64,000 nucleotides of DNA from Xanthomonas sp. (GCA_018262705.1 JADFDQ010000001.1:124001-188000), one strand, 5' to 3'; shown: positions 52,793 to 62,523, counted from the stretch's first letter. Translations and numbers: made by a program. The notes: a model not told the origin generated them from the letters alone.

Positions 52793-53749
52793 ATGACCGG
52801 CGGATCGACACGCTTTCGAACGACGCGACGCCGCGCGCTCATCCTGTGCTTCGCGCTGGCGCTGCCGTGGCTGTCGGCCTGCCGGCCCGCGGCCGCGCCC
52901 GATCGAACCGACGCCTCCGGCCTGCGCAACGCGGCGGCGCAGCGCCCGGTCGACGCCGTGTACGTGCTGCGCGACCGCCTGCTGGCGCGCGACGGCGCCG
53001 GTTTCGCACAGCTCGCCTTGCCGCCGGAGCTGCACGCGCAGGTCGAATCCGCGTGGCGCGACGGCCGCAGCCGGTGGCCGCTGGAGGAGCTGCCGCTGGA
53101 GTCCGACATTCCGCGCATGCTGGCCACGCTGCAGGCGCCGGATGCGGCGCGTTCGCTCACGGCCAGCTTCCGCAGCCAGTTCACCAATGCCGACCGCGAC
53201 ATCGATCAAGCCGTCCGCACCCTGGTTGTGTTCGGTCGCAACTACATTCAAGACGATCCCGATTACGGCACGGACGAACGCGACCACGTCGATCAGGCGA
53301 TGATCGCTCTCGGCGACTGGGCCATCGCCGCGCCGCTGTCCGATCCGCGCCGCGCCCAGCATCTGTTCGATGCGCTCGCCGCCGCCGCGACCCATACCGG
53401 CATCGACGGCCGCAATGCGCCGGCGGCATTTTCCCGACTCGGGATGGATGCCAGCCTCGGTCGACTGTCGCGCTTCTTTTCGACCTTGATCGCGCAGCTG
53501 CGCCTGCACTATGGCCTCGATTTCGACGCCGCCCTGCGCAGCGCGCAAGTCAGCCTGCTGCAGCAAACCGGCGACACCGCGAAGGTGCGCCTGCAGTACG
53601 TCCTCGCCGGCCGGCCGGTCGACACCGTGGTGGCGCTCGTGCGCATCGGCGGCCATTGGTATCTGGCCGACTATGTGGCGCGCGCGCGGCGGTCGCTGGG
53701 CGGTGGGCAGGCGCCCGGACACGTCGCGGCCACTCCCGGACAACCTTGA
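52793..53749 (+). CDS. Predicted lipoprotein of unknown function
   Basis: The 318-residue product starts at 52793 with a twin-arginine-like basic stretch (TRFRTTRRRA) before a hydrophobic run and lipobox LPWLSAC. The body is mostly alpha-helical, and the C-terminal QYVLAGRPVDTVVALVRIGG, then WYLADYVARA, looks like a small beta strand pair. No family is recognised. It lies between the HAD gene and plsB on the same strand with gaps of about 70 bp, so shared transcription is possible. Confidence 0.6.
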   Translation: MTGGSTRFRTTRRRALILCFALALPWLSACRPAAAPDRTDASGLRNAAAQRPVDAVYVLRDRLLARDGAGFAQLALPPELHAQVESAWRDGRSRWPLEELPLESDIPRMLATLQAPDAARSLTASFRSQFTNADRDIDQAVRTLVVFGRNYIQDDPDYGTDERDHVDQAMIALGDWAIAAPLSDPRRAQHLFDALAAAATHTGIDGRNAPAAFSRLGMDASLGRLSRFFSTLIAQLRLHYGLDFDAALRSAQVSLLQQTGDTAKVRLQYVLAGRPVDTVVALVRIGGHWYLADYVARARRSLGGGQAPGHVAATPGQP

Positions 53750-53818
53750 TCCCGGTCACGCCACCGTGGCTGTGACCAACCTGCGACCACGCGGCGCAAG
53801 CCGGGCCGCTCGGCCATA

Positions 53819-56557
53819 ATGACGGCGATGCCCAATTCGAACGCCACCCCACAAGCCGACCTGTTCGAAGCGCCGGCGGCGGCCCCGCCGACCGCGCCCG
53901 CCGCGGACGGTGCCAGCCCCGCGCCCGCAAACGAAGCGCCGCTGCCCCTGCCCGAATTCCTCACTGCACCCGACCCGGCGACGGAGCCACCCGCGGACGC
54001 CGCGGCGAACCCACCGGCAACCGGCAAGGCGCGCACCCCGCTGTGGTCGCGCCTGCTCGGCAGACTGCTCGATCCGTGGCTGAAGCTGGACATCGAACGC
54101 GGACAGACCGCCGATGTCGATCCCGTCCGCCCGATTTGCTATGTCCTCGAAGACTACGGCCTGTCCAACGCGCTGATCCTGCAGCGCGCCTGCCGCGACT
54201 CCGGTCTGCCGGCGCCGCTGCTGCCGATCGCCGGCGATCCGCTCGGGCGCAAGCGCGCCTACGTCGCGCTCTCGCGCCGCCACGCCAACGCGCTGGGGCT
54301 GCTGCCCGGCGCCGAACACAAGACCCATTCCGGCTCGCTGGCGCGGCTGCTGCAGGCGCACCGCGACCACCCGGAACTGGACGTGCAGCTGGTGCCGGTC
54401 TCCATTTTCGTCGGCCAAGCGCCCAAGCGCAGCAGTGGCTGGTTCTCGGTGTTGTTCTCGGAAAACTGGGCGCTGGTCGGGCGCTTCCGGCGCCTGCTGG
54501 CGCTGCTGCTCAACGGCCGCGACACGCTGGTGCAATTCGCGCCGCCGGTGTCGCTGCACGGCATTGTCGCCGAGGGGCTCGACCCCGAACGCACCGTGCG
54601 CAAGCTTTCGCGAGTGCTGCGCACCCACTTCCGGCGCGTGCGCGAAGTGGTGATCGGGCCGGATCTGTCGACCCGGCGCATGCTGGCCGATCAGGTGCTG
54701 TCCGCGCCGCTGGTCAAGGAAGCGATCGACGACCAGGCCAGGCGCGAGGGCGGCAAGCGCGCCGGCGCATGGAAGAAAGCCAACGCCTATTTCTGGGAGA
54801 TTGCCGCCGATTACTCGAACACGGTGGTGCGGTCGGCCAGCTTCTTCCTGACTTCGGTCTGGAACCGAATCTACCGCGGCGTGCTGGTCCACCACCTCGA
54901 CCAGTTCAAGCAGGAAGCGCCCGGACACGAAGTGGTCTACGTGCCCAGCCACCGCAGCCACATGGACTACCTGCTGCTGAGCTATCTGCTCTACAGCCAC
55001 GGGATCGTGGCTCCGCACATCTTCGCCGGCATCAACCTCAACCTGCCGGTGCTGGGCACGCTGTTGCGCAAGGGCGGCGCGTTCTTCGCACGGCGCAGCT
55101 TCAAGGGCAACGCACTGTATTCGGCGGTGTTCCGCGAATACATGGCGCAATTAGTGGCGGGCGGTTATTCCATCGAATACTTCATTGAAGGTGGGCGCTC
55201 GCGCACCGGCCGCCTGCTCCAGCCCAAGGGCGGCTCGCTGGCGATGACGGTACGCGCCTACTTGCGCCAGCCCTCGCGCCCGGTGCTGTTTCAGCCGGTC
55301 TACATCGGCTACGAAAAGCTGATGGAGGGCAACAGCTATCTCGACGAACTGTCCGGCAAGCCCAAGCAGAAGGAATCGATCTGGCAGGTTCTGCTCGGCA
55401 TTCCGAAGGTGCTGCGCAGCAACTACGGGCAGGTGGTGGTGAACTTCGGCGAACGCATCCAGCTCAAGGACGTGCTGGCCGAGCATGCCCCGGACTGGGA
55501 CGGCCAACCGATTCCAGACGACGAAAAACCGAGCTGGTTCGCGCAGGCAATCGAAGCCCTGGCGCAGAAGATCCAGACCAACGTCAACCGTGCCGCCGAC
55601 GTCAATCCGATCAACCTGCTGGCGTTGGCGCTGCTGTCCACGCCCAAGCACGCCATGGGCGAGGCCGATCTGCTGACCCAGCTGGCGCTGTCCAAGACCC
55701 TGCTCGCCGAGGTGTCCTATTCCGAGTGGGTGACGGTGACCCCGCACACGCCGGCGCAGATCATTGCTCATGGCGAGGACATCGGCCTGATCCAGCGCAT
55801 CCGGCATCCGCTGGGCGACGTGCTGGACGTGGACGACGACAACGCGGTGCTGCTGAGCTACTTCCGCAACAACGTGCTGCACCTGTTCACCGCGTCCTCG
55901 TGGATTGCCGTGTGCTTCCAGAACAACCGGCGGATGGCGCGCCGCCAGCTGCAGCAGATCGGGCGCACGCTGTACCCGTTCCTGCAGGCCGAACTGTTCC
56001 TGCCCTGGGACGAGGACGGTTTTGCCGAGCGCATCGAGCGCACCCTCGCCGTGTTCGTGCGCGAGGGATTGCTGCAGGAAGTCAGCGACGAGGAAGGCGG
56101 CATCCTGCAGCGCTTCGCCGGTCAGACCGACGAGGTGTTCCGCCTGCGTGCGCTCGGCCACACCCTGCAACAGGCCTTCGAGCGCTACTACATCGCGATC
56201 GCGGTGCTGGTGAAGAACGGCTCCGGCACGCTCGGTGCCGGCGAGCTGGAAAGCCTGTGCCAGCAGACCGCGCAGCGGCTGTCGCTGCTGTACGCACCGG
56301 CCGCGCCGGAGTTTTTCGACAAGGCGCTGTTCCGCAGCTTCATCCAGAAACTGCGCGAGCTCAAACTGGTCTGGCCGGACGCCAACAGCAAACTGGTGTT
56401 CGACGAACGCCTGAAAAGCTGGGCCCGCGATGCGCGGGTGGTGCTCGGGCGCGAACTGCGCCACACCATCGAAAAGATCAGCCCGGACGCCGGACGCACC
56501 ACCGGCGAGATTCCGGCGGTTGACGCCGCTGGCGAAAATCCGGATCAGACCGACTGA
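53819..56557 (+). CDS. plsB: Glycerol-3-phosphate 1-O-acyltransferase PlsB
   Basis: This inner-membrane enzyme of 912 residues makes lysophosphatidic acid, the first step of phospholipid synthesis. A Pro/Ala-rich extension of about 75 residues precedes the core. The acyltransferase HX4D motif is in PSHRSHMDYLLLSY, followed by GGAFFARRSFKGN and IEGGRSRTGRLLQPK, which bind glycerol 3-phosphate. The start is 53819 or 53828; neither has a clear ribosome binding site and a CATAATG element overlaps it. Confidence 0.94.
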   Translation: MTAMPNSNATPQADLFEAPAAAPPTAPAADGASPAPANEAPLPLPEFLTAPDPATEPPADAAANPPATGKARTPLWSRLLGRLLDPWLKLDIERGQTADVDPVRPICYVLEDYGLSNALILQRACRDSGLPAPLLPIAGDPLGRKRAYVALSRRHANALGLLPGAEHKTHSGSLARLLQAHRDHPELDVQLVPVSIFVGQAPKRSSGWFSVLFSENWALVGRFRRLLALLLNGRDTLVQFAPPVSLHGIVAEGLDPERTVRKLSRVLRTHFRRVREVVIGPDLSTRRMLADQVLSAPLVKEAIDDQARREGGKRAGAWKKANAYFWEIAADYSNTVVRSASFFLTSVWNRIYRGVLVHHLDQFKQEAPGHEVVYVPSHRSHMDYLLLSYLLYSHGIVAPHIFAGINLNLPVLGTLLRKGGAFFARRSFKGNALYSAVFREYMAQLVAGGYSIEYFIEGGRSRTGRLLQPKGGSLAMTVRAYLRQPSRPVLFQPVYIGYEKLMEGNSYLDELSGKPKQKESIWQVLLGIPKVLRSNYGQVVVNFGERIQLKDVLAEHAPDWDGQPIPDDEKPSWFAQAIEALAQKIQTNVNRAADVNPINLLALALLSTPKHAMGEADLLTQLALSKTLLAEVSYSEWVTVTPHTPAQIIAHGEDIGLIQRIRHPLGDVLDVDDDNAVLLSYFRNNVLHLFTASSWIAVCFQNNRRMARRQLQQIGRTLYPFLQAELFLPWDEDGFAERIERTLAVFVREGLLQEVSDEEGGILQRFAGQTDEVFRLRALGHTLQQAFERYYIAIAVLVKNGSGTLGAGELESLCQQTAQRLSLLYAPAAPEFFDKALFRSFIQKLRELKLVWPDANSKLVFDERLKSWARDARVVLGRELRHTIEKISPDAGRTTGEIPAVDAAGENPDQTD

Positions 56558-56581
56558 GGCGGCCTGCCACGCCGCAGCAAA

Positions 56582-56800
56582 TTACGCCGGTTCGTCGGGA
56601 ATCAGCTGGTTCTCGATCCAGGCAATCTGATCCTTCAGGCGCAGCTTGCGCTTCTTCATGCGCTTGAGCAGCAGCTCATCGGCCTGCAGATCGCCCTGCA
56701 GGCCCGCGATGGCATCGTCGAGATCGCGGTGTTCTTCGCGCAACTCGATCAACCGCCGCGCCAGGCGCGCAAGTTCTCCGGACTCCAGCATTCTGCCCAT
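56582..56800 (-). CDS. YdcH family (DUF465) small helical protein
   Basis: The 72-residue protein is an antiparallel helical hairpin: LARLARRLIELREEHRDLDD, then AIAGLQGDLQADELLLKRMK, ending KKRKLRLKDQIAWIENQL. The KxxKLxLKDxI pattern is the DUF465 signature. Members are small cytoplasmic proteins of unknown role. It sits on the minus strand between plsB and ttcA. Confidence 0.85.
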   Translation of the reverse strand: MGRMLESGELARLARRLIELREEHRDLDDAIAGLQGDLQADELLLKRMKKRKLRLKDQIAWIENQLIPDEPA

Positions 56801-56853
56801 GCCGCGAGCATAGCGCGCCGGCGCAGCGGATCGACGGGTAAACTTGCGCTCCC

Positions 56854-57762
56854 ATGAAAAGCATCGACCTGCCCCTCGCCGACCACCAGCGCCTCGTCCC
56901 GCGCGGTGCGCTTGCGGCGAATAAATACCAGGCCGACAAATTGGCCAAGCGCCTGCGCCACCAGGTGGGCCGCGCGATTGCCGATTTCGGCATGATCGAA
57001 GACGGCGACAAGGTGATGGTTTGCCTGTCCGGCGGCAAAGACAGCTACACGCTGCTGGACGTGTTGCTGCAATTGCAGAAAAAAGCGCCGGTCAACTTCA
57101 GCATCACCGCGGTCAATCTGGACCAGAAGCAGCCCGACTTTCCCGAACAGGTGCTGCCCGACTACTTGAAGTCGATAGGTGTGGATTTCCACATCATCGA
57201 ACAAGACACGTTTTCGGTGGTCAGCCGGGTGATTCCGGAAGGCAAGACCATGTGTTCGCTGTGCTCGCGCCTGCGCCGCGGCGCGCTGTACACCCATGCC
57301 GAAACACACGGTTTCACCAAGATCGCGCTGGGTCACCACCGCGATGATTTGGTCAACACGTTTTTCCTCAACCTGTTTTTCCACGCGAAATTGAGCGGCA
57401 TGCCGCCGAAGCTGCTTTCCGATGACGGCAAGCACGTGGTGATCCGCCCGCTGGCCTATGTGCGCGAGGACGACATCGAGGCGTATGCCGAGGCCAAGGG
57501 CTTCCCGATCATTCCCTGCAATCTGTGCGGCTCGCTGGAAAACCTGCAGCGCAAGCATGTCAAGAAGATGCTGGCGCAGTGGGAAAAAGACACCCCGGGC
57601 CGGATTGAAACCATGGCGCGTGCACTGGGCGATATTCGGCCCTCGAAATTGAGCGATCCCAAACTGTTCGATTTCATGGCGCTGGGCAAACGCGGCGACA
57701 ATGCGCAGCCGGATGCACATGCGCGGCCGGCCTCCTCAACCGCAGGCGATGTGGACGCCTGA
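56854..57762 (+). CDS. ttcA: tRNA 2-thiocytidine(32) synthetase TtcA
   Basis: This 302-residue enzyme adds sulfur to C32 of some tRNAs. The PP-loop SGGKDSYTL binds ATP. The two CxxC motifs are [10 protein letters not shown] and [12 protein letters not shown], the latter also carrying an iron-sulfur ligand. The length matches E. coli TtcA (311). A palindromic repeat follows the stop. Confidence 0.94.
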   Translation: MKSIDLPLADHQRLVPRGALAANKYQADKLAKRLRHQVGRAIADFGMIEDGDKVMVCLSGGKDSYTLLDVLLQLQKKAPVNFSITAVNLDQKQPDFPEQVLPDYLKSIGVDFHIIEQDTFSVVSRVIPEGKTMCSLCSRLRRGALYTHAETHGFTKIALGHHRDDLVNTFFLNLFFHAKLSGMPPKLLSDDGKHVVIRPLAYVREDDIEAYAEAKGFPIIPCNLCGSLENLQRKHVKKMLAQWEKDTPGRIETMARALGDIRPSKLSDPKLFDFMALGKRGDNAQPDAHARPASSTAGDVDA

Positions 57763-57811
57763 GGCTTGGCGCGACGACGATTGACCCGCACCACATCGGC
57801 GAACTCCCACT

Positions 57812-57884
57812 TCGTCATTCCGGCGAAAGCCGGAATCCAGCATTCCAACGAAGAACTGGATCCCGGCTTTCGCCGGGATGACGA
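57812..57884. repeat. Palindromic intergenic element between ttcA and rdgC
   Basis: A 29-bp left arm (57812-57840, TCGTCATTCCGGCGAAAGCC onward) and a right arm (57856-57884, ending GCCGGGATGACGA) are inverted with two mismatches around a 15-bp loop. This widespread dispersed repeat type can form a strong hairpin and may act as a terminator or a REP-type element. No T tract is present. Confidence 0.8.
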
Positions 57885-57911
57885 ACCCAAACAACACCAC
57901 TGGAACCCCGA

Positions 57912-58817
57912 ATGTTCTTTCGCAACCTCACTCTGTTCCGCTTCCCCACCTCGCTGAATTTGTCCGATCTTGAAAGCCAGCTTGCCGAGTGCGAACTCAA
58001 ACCAGTCGGCGCATTGGAATTGTCTTCACGCGGCTTTGTGACGCCGCTGGGCCAGCACGGCGATCAATTTTGCCAACGCCAAGGCGATGCGCTGTGGCTG
58101 GCCATTGGCGGCGAAGACAAATTACTACCCGGCGCGGTGGTGAATGATTTGCTGCAAAAAAAGCTGGCCTCGATCGAGGAAAAAGAAGGCCGCAAGCCCG
58201 GCGGGCGCACCCGCAAGCGGCTCAAGGACGAGCTCATCATGGAATTGCTGCCGCGTGCCTTCGTGCGCCCGCTGCGCACCGATGCGCTGATCGACACCCA
58301 AACCGGCGTGATCGCGGTGGACTCCTCTTCGCGCAAGAGCGCCGAAAGCGTGGTGTCGGAAGTGCGCCGCGCGCTGGGCAGTTTCCCGGCGCTGCCGCTG
58401 AATGCCGAAGTCGCCCCGCGCGCGATCCTCACCGGCTGGATTGCCGGCGACCCGCTACCCGATGGCCTGATCCTGGGCGATGAATGCGAACTGCGCGACC
58501 CCACCGACACCGGCGCGGTGGTGAAGATCCAGCGCATGGATCTGTCAGGCAATGAAATCGCCAAGCACCTGGAAGCCGGCAAACAGGCCACGCGCCTTGC
58601 GCTGACGCTGGACGATCACGTCAGCTTCGTGCTGGGCGAAGACCTCATCGTGCGCAAATTCAAATTGCTCGATGGCGCCGTGGATCAACTGGAAGCCAGT
58701 GACAGCGACGATATCGTGGCCGAATTGGGCGCGCGCTTTGCGCTGATGGCAGGCGAGTTCAAACGCCTGTTCAACGTGCTGGAAGCCGCGTTCAAGCTAA
58801 GCAAAACGGAAGCTTGA
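57912..58817 (+). CDS. rdgC: Recombination-associated protein RdgC
   Basis: The 301-residue product is RdgC, a ring-shaped dimeric DNA-binding protein that modulates RecA and helps at stalled forks. It begins MFFRNLTLFRFPTSLNLSDL, has DKLLPGAVVNDLLQKKLASI and GRKPGGRTRKRLKDE, and a central LLPRAFVRPLRTDALID, all family hallmarks. The length equals E. coli RdgC (303). It starts 28 bp after the palindromic repeat. Confidence 0.95.
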   Translation: MFFRNLTLFRFPTSLNLSDLESQLAECELKPVGALELSSRGFVTPLGQHGDQFCQRQGDALWLAIGGEDKLLPGAVVNDLLQKKLASIEEKEGRKPGGRTRKRLKDELIMELLPRAFVRPLRTDALIDTQTGVIAVDSSSRKSAESVVSEVRRALGSFPALPLNAEVAPRAILTGWIAGDPLPDGLILGDECELRDPTDTGAVVKIQRMDLSGNEIAKHLEAGKQATRLALTLDDHVSFVLGEDLIVRKFKLLDGAVDQLEASDSDDIVAELGARFALMAGEFKRLFNVLEAAFKLSKTEA

Positions 58818-58889
58818 TCGGTCTGCCGAATTGTCCGATTCGGACGTACACTGGCCCGGATCGAGCCACCAACCACACCGGGGAGCGCG

Positions 58890-59261
58890 ATGGGCAAGAA
58901 ACTGCTGGTATTGGCGTGTTGCATGCTGACCTGCGCCGGCGCGATGGCGCAATCACGCGGCGACTGGGTGCTTGGGCAATGGCGCGGCGGCAACTACTGG
59001 TTTCCGGGCGTGGTTCAGGCACATGTCGGTGACAAGGTCACCATTCTCTACGACGACGGCACCCGCGAAACCCTGTCCGCGAAGCAGGTGCGCCCGTACA
59101 CGTGGGGCATCGGCACCCGCGTGGAATGCCGTTGGGCCGGCGGGAACGTCTGGTATGCGGGCAAGATCACCGACGTCAGCCGCGACGGTACCCGGATCGA
59201 CATCCTCTACGACGACGGTGACCGCGAGCACATCGCGACCGGCGGCTGCCGTTCCAACTAG
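58890..59261 (+). CDS. Small secreted protein with two Tudor-like repeats
   Basis: The 123-residue product has a signal peptide (MGKKLLVLACCMLTCAGAMA). Two SH3/Tudor-like barrels follow: GQWRGGNYWFPGVVQAH with KVTILYDDGTRETL (about 29-66), and CRWAGGNVWYAGKITDV with RIDILYDDGDREHI (about 75-116). Each has the W-x(3-6)-W/Y-x-G-x-(I/V) strand and YDDG turn typical of Tudor/Agenet domains. Exported Tudor-like proteins are uncommon and the function is unknown. The YgjP-like gene starts 2 bp after its stop. Confidence 0.75.
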   Translation: MGKKLLVLACCMLTCAGAMAQSRGDWVLGQWRGGNYWFPGVVQAHVGDKVTILYDDGTRETLSAKQVRPYTWGIGTRVECRWAGGNVWYAGKITDVSRDGTRIDILYDDGDREHIATGGCRSN

Positions 59262-59263
59262 AC

Positions 59264-60061
59264 GTGCTGTCCTTGCGACGGTTGCTGCAGCTCCCTCGCG
59301 GGTTGACGCGCGCGGGAAAAATCCGCAGCGAGCCGATCGACGTTGTACTTGAGAACGATCACCGCATCGCCGTCCTGCGCGTGCGCGATCCGCGCGCACG
59401 ACGCATCAAGCTCACGGTCGACGAGCGCGGCGCACGGCTGACCCTGCCGCCGCGCGCCAGCCTCGCCGCCGGAGACCGGTTCCTGTGGGAAAACGCTGAT
59501 TGGCTGCGCCACCAGTTCGACCTGCAGACCGCGGCCTCCGGCGCGCCGCTGCAGCGCAACGTCACGACAGCGCTTCCCCTGCGCGGAATCGAAATTCCGC
59601 TGCGCTGGGACGCTGGGCGCACCAGCCGGCTGGCGCCGTCCGATGACGGCCAGCTGCTGTTCGTCGCACCCGCACAGGCCGGGCCCGCCGCCCTGCGCCG
59701 CGCCTTGCTCGATTTCTACGCAGCGCAGGCGCGCGCCGATATCGGCCGCTGGCTTCCGGGCCATCTGCCCAACCTCCCGCGCGCACCGCGCCGGATCGTA
59801 TTCAAGCGCCCGCGCTCGCAGTGGGGTTCGCTGGCGCCGGACGACACTCTCACCCTCGATCTCGCCCTGATCCTGGTGCATCCTGACGCATTCCACTACG
59901 TGCTGGTGCACGAGCTGTGTCATCTGCTGCACCGCGATCACTCGCCCCGATTCTGGGCCGAAGTCGAAACGCGCCTTCCGGATTGGCGCCACCAGCGCGC
60001 GCATCTGCAGGCGGTCGGTCGCGGCCCGAAGGCGCGCCTGCGTCAGCTGCTGGCCGGTTGA
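59264..60061 (+). CDS. YgjP-like (SprT/WLM-type) metallopeptidase
   Basis: The 265-residue protein has the YgjP fold: N-terminal strands with RIKLTVDERGARLTLPP and AGDRFLWENADWLRHQ, and the zinc motif HELCHLLHRDHSPRFW (HExxH with a third His) near the C-terminus. The Ser-containing RPRSQWGSL precedes it as in SprT-like families. It may act on proteins or be non-proteolytic. The GTG start is 2 bp after the Tudor-like gene, so the two are probably coupled. Confidence 0.82.
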   Translation: MLSLRRLLQLPRGLTRAGKIRSEPIDVVLENDHRIAVLRVRDPRARRIKLTVDERGARLTLPPRASLAAGDRFLWENADWLRHQFDLQTAASGAPLQRNVTTALPLRGIEIPLRWDAGRTSRLAPSDDGQLLFVAPAQAGPAALRRALLDFYAAQARADIGRWLPGHLPNLPRAPRRIVFKRPRSQWGSLAPDDTLTLDLALILVHPDAFHYVLVHELCHLLHRDHSPRFWAEVETRLPDWRHQRAHLQAVGRGPKARLRQLLAG

Positions 60062-60158
60062 TCCGAAAAACCGCGTTCATTTGATAAACCAGCATTGCCA
60101 CGGCTGCAGTTTTTACGCCTTTGTTCGCTGGCTTCCGTTCTCGTTGTGAAGGTGCCGG

Positions 60159-60674
60159 ATGAATACAACACTCCGCCTTGCGGCTGCCTTGGCCCTGTCA
60201 GCGCTGGTCTTGACGTTGCCCGCCTGCAAGAAAGCCCGTGATGCGGCTGTCAACGCCGCGCTCGAACGCGCCACCGGCGCCAAAGTCGAACGCAACGGCG
60301 ACGAGGTGACGATCGCAACCGAGCAAGGCACCCTGCGTGCGACCACCGACGACGGCAGCGGCAGCATTGCGCTTCCCGCCAGTTTCCCGAAGGACATCCA
60401 GCTGCCCGGCGCCTATAAGGTCGCCAGCGTGATGGAGTTGGGCGGCTCGCAGGTGGTCACCCTGAAAACCCCGGAGGCGACCGCTGCGCTGTTCAACGCC
60501 ATCTCCAGCGGCATGGAAGGCAAGGGCTGGAAGCGCGAACTGGCCGCGCAGACCGGCGACGGCGGGACGCTTGGATTCAGCAAGGACAATTTGCGCGTCG
60601 TGTACTACATCGCCAAAAACGAGGCCGGCGGTTCCGACCTGAACATCAACGTGTCGACCGAAACCGAAGGCTGA
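60159..60674 (+). CDS. Predicted lipoprotein of unknown function
   Basis: The 171-residue product begins with a lipoprotein signal (LALSALVLTLPAC, Cys23). It contains a beta-rich stretch (GDEVTIATEQGTLRATTDD) and FPKDIQLPGAYKVASVMELG. The C-terminal half alternates strands and helices (AALFNAISSGMEGKGWKREL). A similar pattern occurs in small outer-membrane lipoproteins of the group, but I cannot assign a family. The 97-bp gap upstream has no evident site. Confidence 0.65.
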   Translation: MNTTLRLAAALALSALVLTLPACKKARDAAVNAALERATGAKVERNGDEVTIATEQGTLRATTDDGSGSIALPASFPKDIQLPGAYKVASVMELGGSQVVTLKTPEATAALFNAISSGMEGKGWKRELAAQTGDGGTLGFSKDNLRVVYYIAKNEAGGSDLNINVSTETEG

Positions 60675-60694
60675 CCAACCCGCCAGCGGGTTTC

Positions 60695-61549
60695 TCAGTC
60701 GCGCAGGACGTCCGCGATCACGGCCGCCACCCGCTCCGGCTGCTGCATGTGCAGGTGGTGGCCGCCGGGAAGCACCACCATCCGCCCGTTCGGCAACGCC
60801 GCCACCCGCTGCCGGCGCACGGCGTCCGGCAAATAGGGCTGTGGCGGATCGGCGAACAGCGCCAGCGTCGGGCACTCGACCCCGCCCAGCACTTCTTCCG
60901 CCTGCGCGTCGGTCATCCGCACCAGGGTCGGCAGGGTCAGGCGCGGATCGCTGCTCCAGACGTACCCAGCCGACACTTCGCGCACGCCGCGCTCGACCAA
61001 AAGCCGCAACAGCGGCGCTTCCAGCCCGGCGCCGGGCGCACGGTTGGCGGAAAAGCGCGCCTTCACCGCGCTATCGATATCGGCAAACACGCGCAGGCGC
61101 TTGCCCTTGAGCGCGCGCTGGGCGGCCACCGCTTCGCGCAGGCGCGCGGTGGTGCGCTGCGGCGTTTCGGTCAGCACGCCGAGCGCTTCGATCACCACCA
61201 GTTTTTCGATGCGCTGCGGGCAGGCGGCGGCCACCAGGCTGGCGATTGCGCCGCCCATCGAATGTCCAAGCAGGCGAAACCGCTCCCAACCCAGCGCATC
61301 GGCGGCATCCAGCACGCTGGCAATGCTGCCGGCGAACGAATAGTCGCCGCCCGCGCCAAGGTGCGCGCTGCGACCGTGGCCGGGAAGATCAATCGCGACC
61401 AATTCGACGCCATCCAGAAACGGCGCCAATGGAATGAAGCTGGCGGCATTGTCGAGCCAGCCGTGCAGGGCCAGCACGCGCGGCCCGCGGCCGCCGTTGG
61501 CCAGCGCCGCAATCCGGCCCAACGGCGTCTCCAGCATCAACTCGCGCAT
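60695..61549 (-). CDS. Alpha/beta hydrolase
   Basis: This 284-residue cytoplasmic alpha/beta hydrolase has HGWLDNAASF (oxyanion), the nucleophile GHSMGG (Ser97) and a His in LPGGHHLHMQ. No signal peptide is seen. It overlaps the 3' end of hemH by 13 bp, so it is co-transcribed with hemH. The start at 61549 avoids a long unsupported extension to 61891. The substrate is unknown. Confidence 0.82.
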   Translation of the reverse strand: MRELMLETPLGRIAALANGGRGPRVLALHGWLDNAASFIPLAPFLDGVELVAIDLPGHGRSAHLGAGGDYSFAGSIASVLDAADALGWERFRLLGHSMGGAIASLVAAACPQRIEKLVVIEALGVLTETPQRTTARLREAVAAQRALKGKRLRVFADIDSAVKARFSANRAPGAGLEAPLLRLLVERGVREVSAGYVWSSDPRLTLPTLVRMTDAQAEEVLGGVECPTLALFADPPQPYLPDAVRRQRVAALPNGRMVVLPGGHHLHMQQPERVAAVIADVLRD

Positions 61550-62523
61550 CGACTCCACCCCGCATCCGAACGCACCAGCGCGGCCAGCGCGTCGGCGTGC
61601 GCCGGCGCCGCGTTCAGGCAGCGGATATAGCGCACGGTCTCGCCGCCGGCCTCGCGGAATGCTTCCGCGTTCATCATCGCGATTTCCTCCAGCGTCTCCA
61701 GGCAATCGACGGCAAACCCGGGGCAGACCACGTCGACCGTGTGCACGCCCTGCGCTGCCAGCTCCTGCAAGGTCTGCAACGTGTAGGGCTGCAGCCATTG
61801 CTCCGGGCCGAAGCGCGACTGAAATGTGAGCTGCAGTGCGTCGCGTTCGACACCCAGCGCCCGCGCAATCGCCTGCGCGCTGGCTTCGCATTGCGCCGCG
61901 TAGGGATCGCCGCCGCGCACCAATCGCTGCGGAATGCCGTGGAAGGACAGCAGCAGGCGCTGGCCGCGGCCGTGCTCAGCGTGGAAGGCGCGGATCGAAG
62001 CGGCAATGGCCGCGGCCCAGTTCGGATCGGCGTGGTAGTCGTGCAGGATCGACACCTGCATTCCGCCGCCGTGCGCCGCGATCGCATCGATCATGCTGGC
62101 GGTGGTGGTGGACGAATACTGCGGATACAGCGGCAGCACCCGCACCGTGCGCGTTCCGCGCGCGCGCAGCTCGGTCAACGCGCTGGCCAGCGACGGCGCG
62201 CCGTAGCGCATCGCATGGCCAACGTCCCACTCGGGCAAACGCTCCTGCAGCGCCCGCGCCAGCGCCGCGGTGTGCACCGCCAGTGGCGAGCCGCCGTCCA
62301 TCCAGATGCTCGCGTATTTTTCCGCCACCGCCGGGCTGCGCCGCGGCAGGATGATCCAGCGCAGCAGCGGCTGCCACAGCCAGCGCGGATACTGCACCAC
62401 GCGGCGATCGGAAAGAAATTCCGCGAGGTAGGCGGACACCGCTGCCGCGGTTGGCGCGGCCGGCGTCCCGAGGTTGGCAAGAATCAGCGCCGGTCGGGCT
62501 TCGGAAGTCTCGGACATGCGCAT
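61537..62523 (-). CDS. hemH: Ferrochelatase
   Basis: This 328-residue enzyme inserts ferrous iron into protoporphyrin IX, the last step of haem synthesis. It begins with LILANLGTPAAPT, has PLYPQYSSTTTAS, the metal-site His in LLLSFHGIPQR and the catalytic Glu in CPGFAVDCLETLEEI. The length matches bacterial HemH. Two start choices, 62523 and 62517, differ by two residues. It is the promoter-proximal gene of hemH-hydrolase. Confidence 0.95.
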   Translation of the reverse strand: MRMSETSEARPALILANLGTPAAPTAAAVSAYLAEFLSDRRVVQYPRWLWQPLLRWIILPRRSPAVAEKYASIWMDGGSPLAVHTAALARALQERLPEWDVGHAMRYGAPSLASALTELRARGTRTVRVLPLYPQYSSTTTASMIDAIAAHGGGMQVSILHDYHADPNWAAAIAASIRAFHAEHGRGQRLLLSFHGIPQRLVRGGDPYAAQCEASAQAIARALGVERDALQLTFQSRFGPEQWLQPYTLQTLQELAAQGVHTVDVVCPGFAVDCLETLEEIAMMNAEAFREAGGETVRYIRCLNAAPAHADALAALVRSDAGWSRCAS

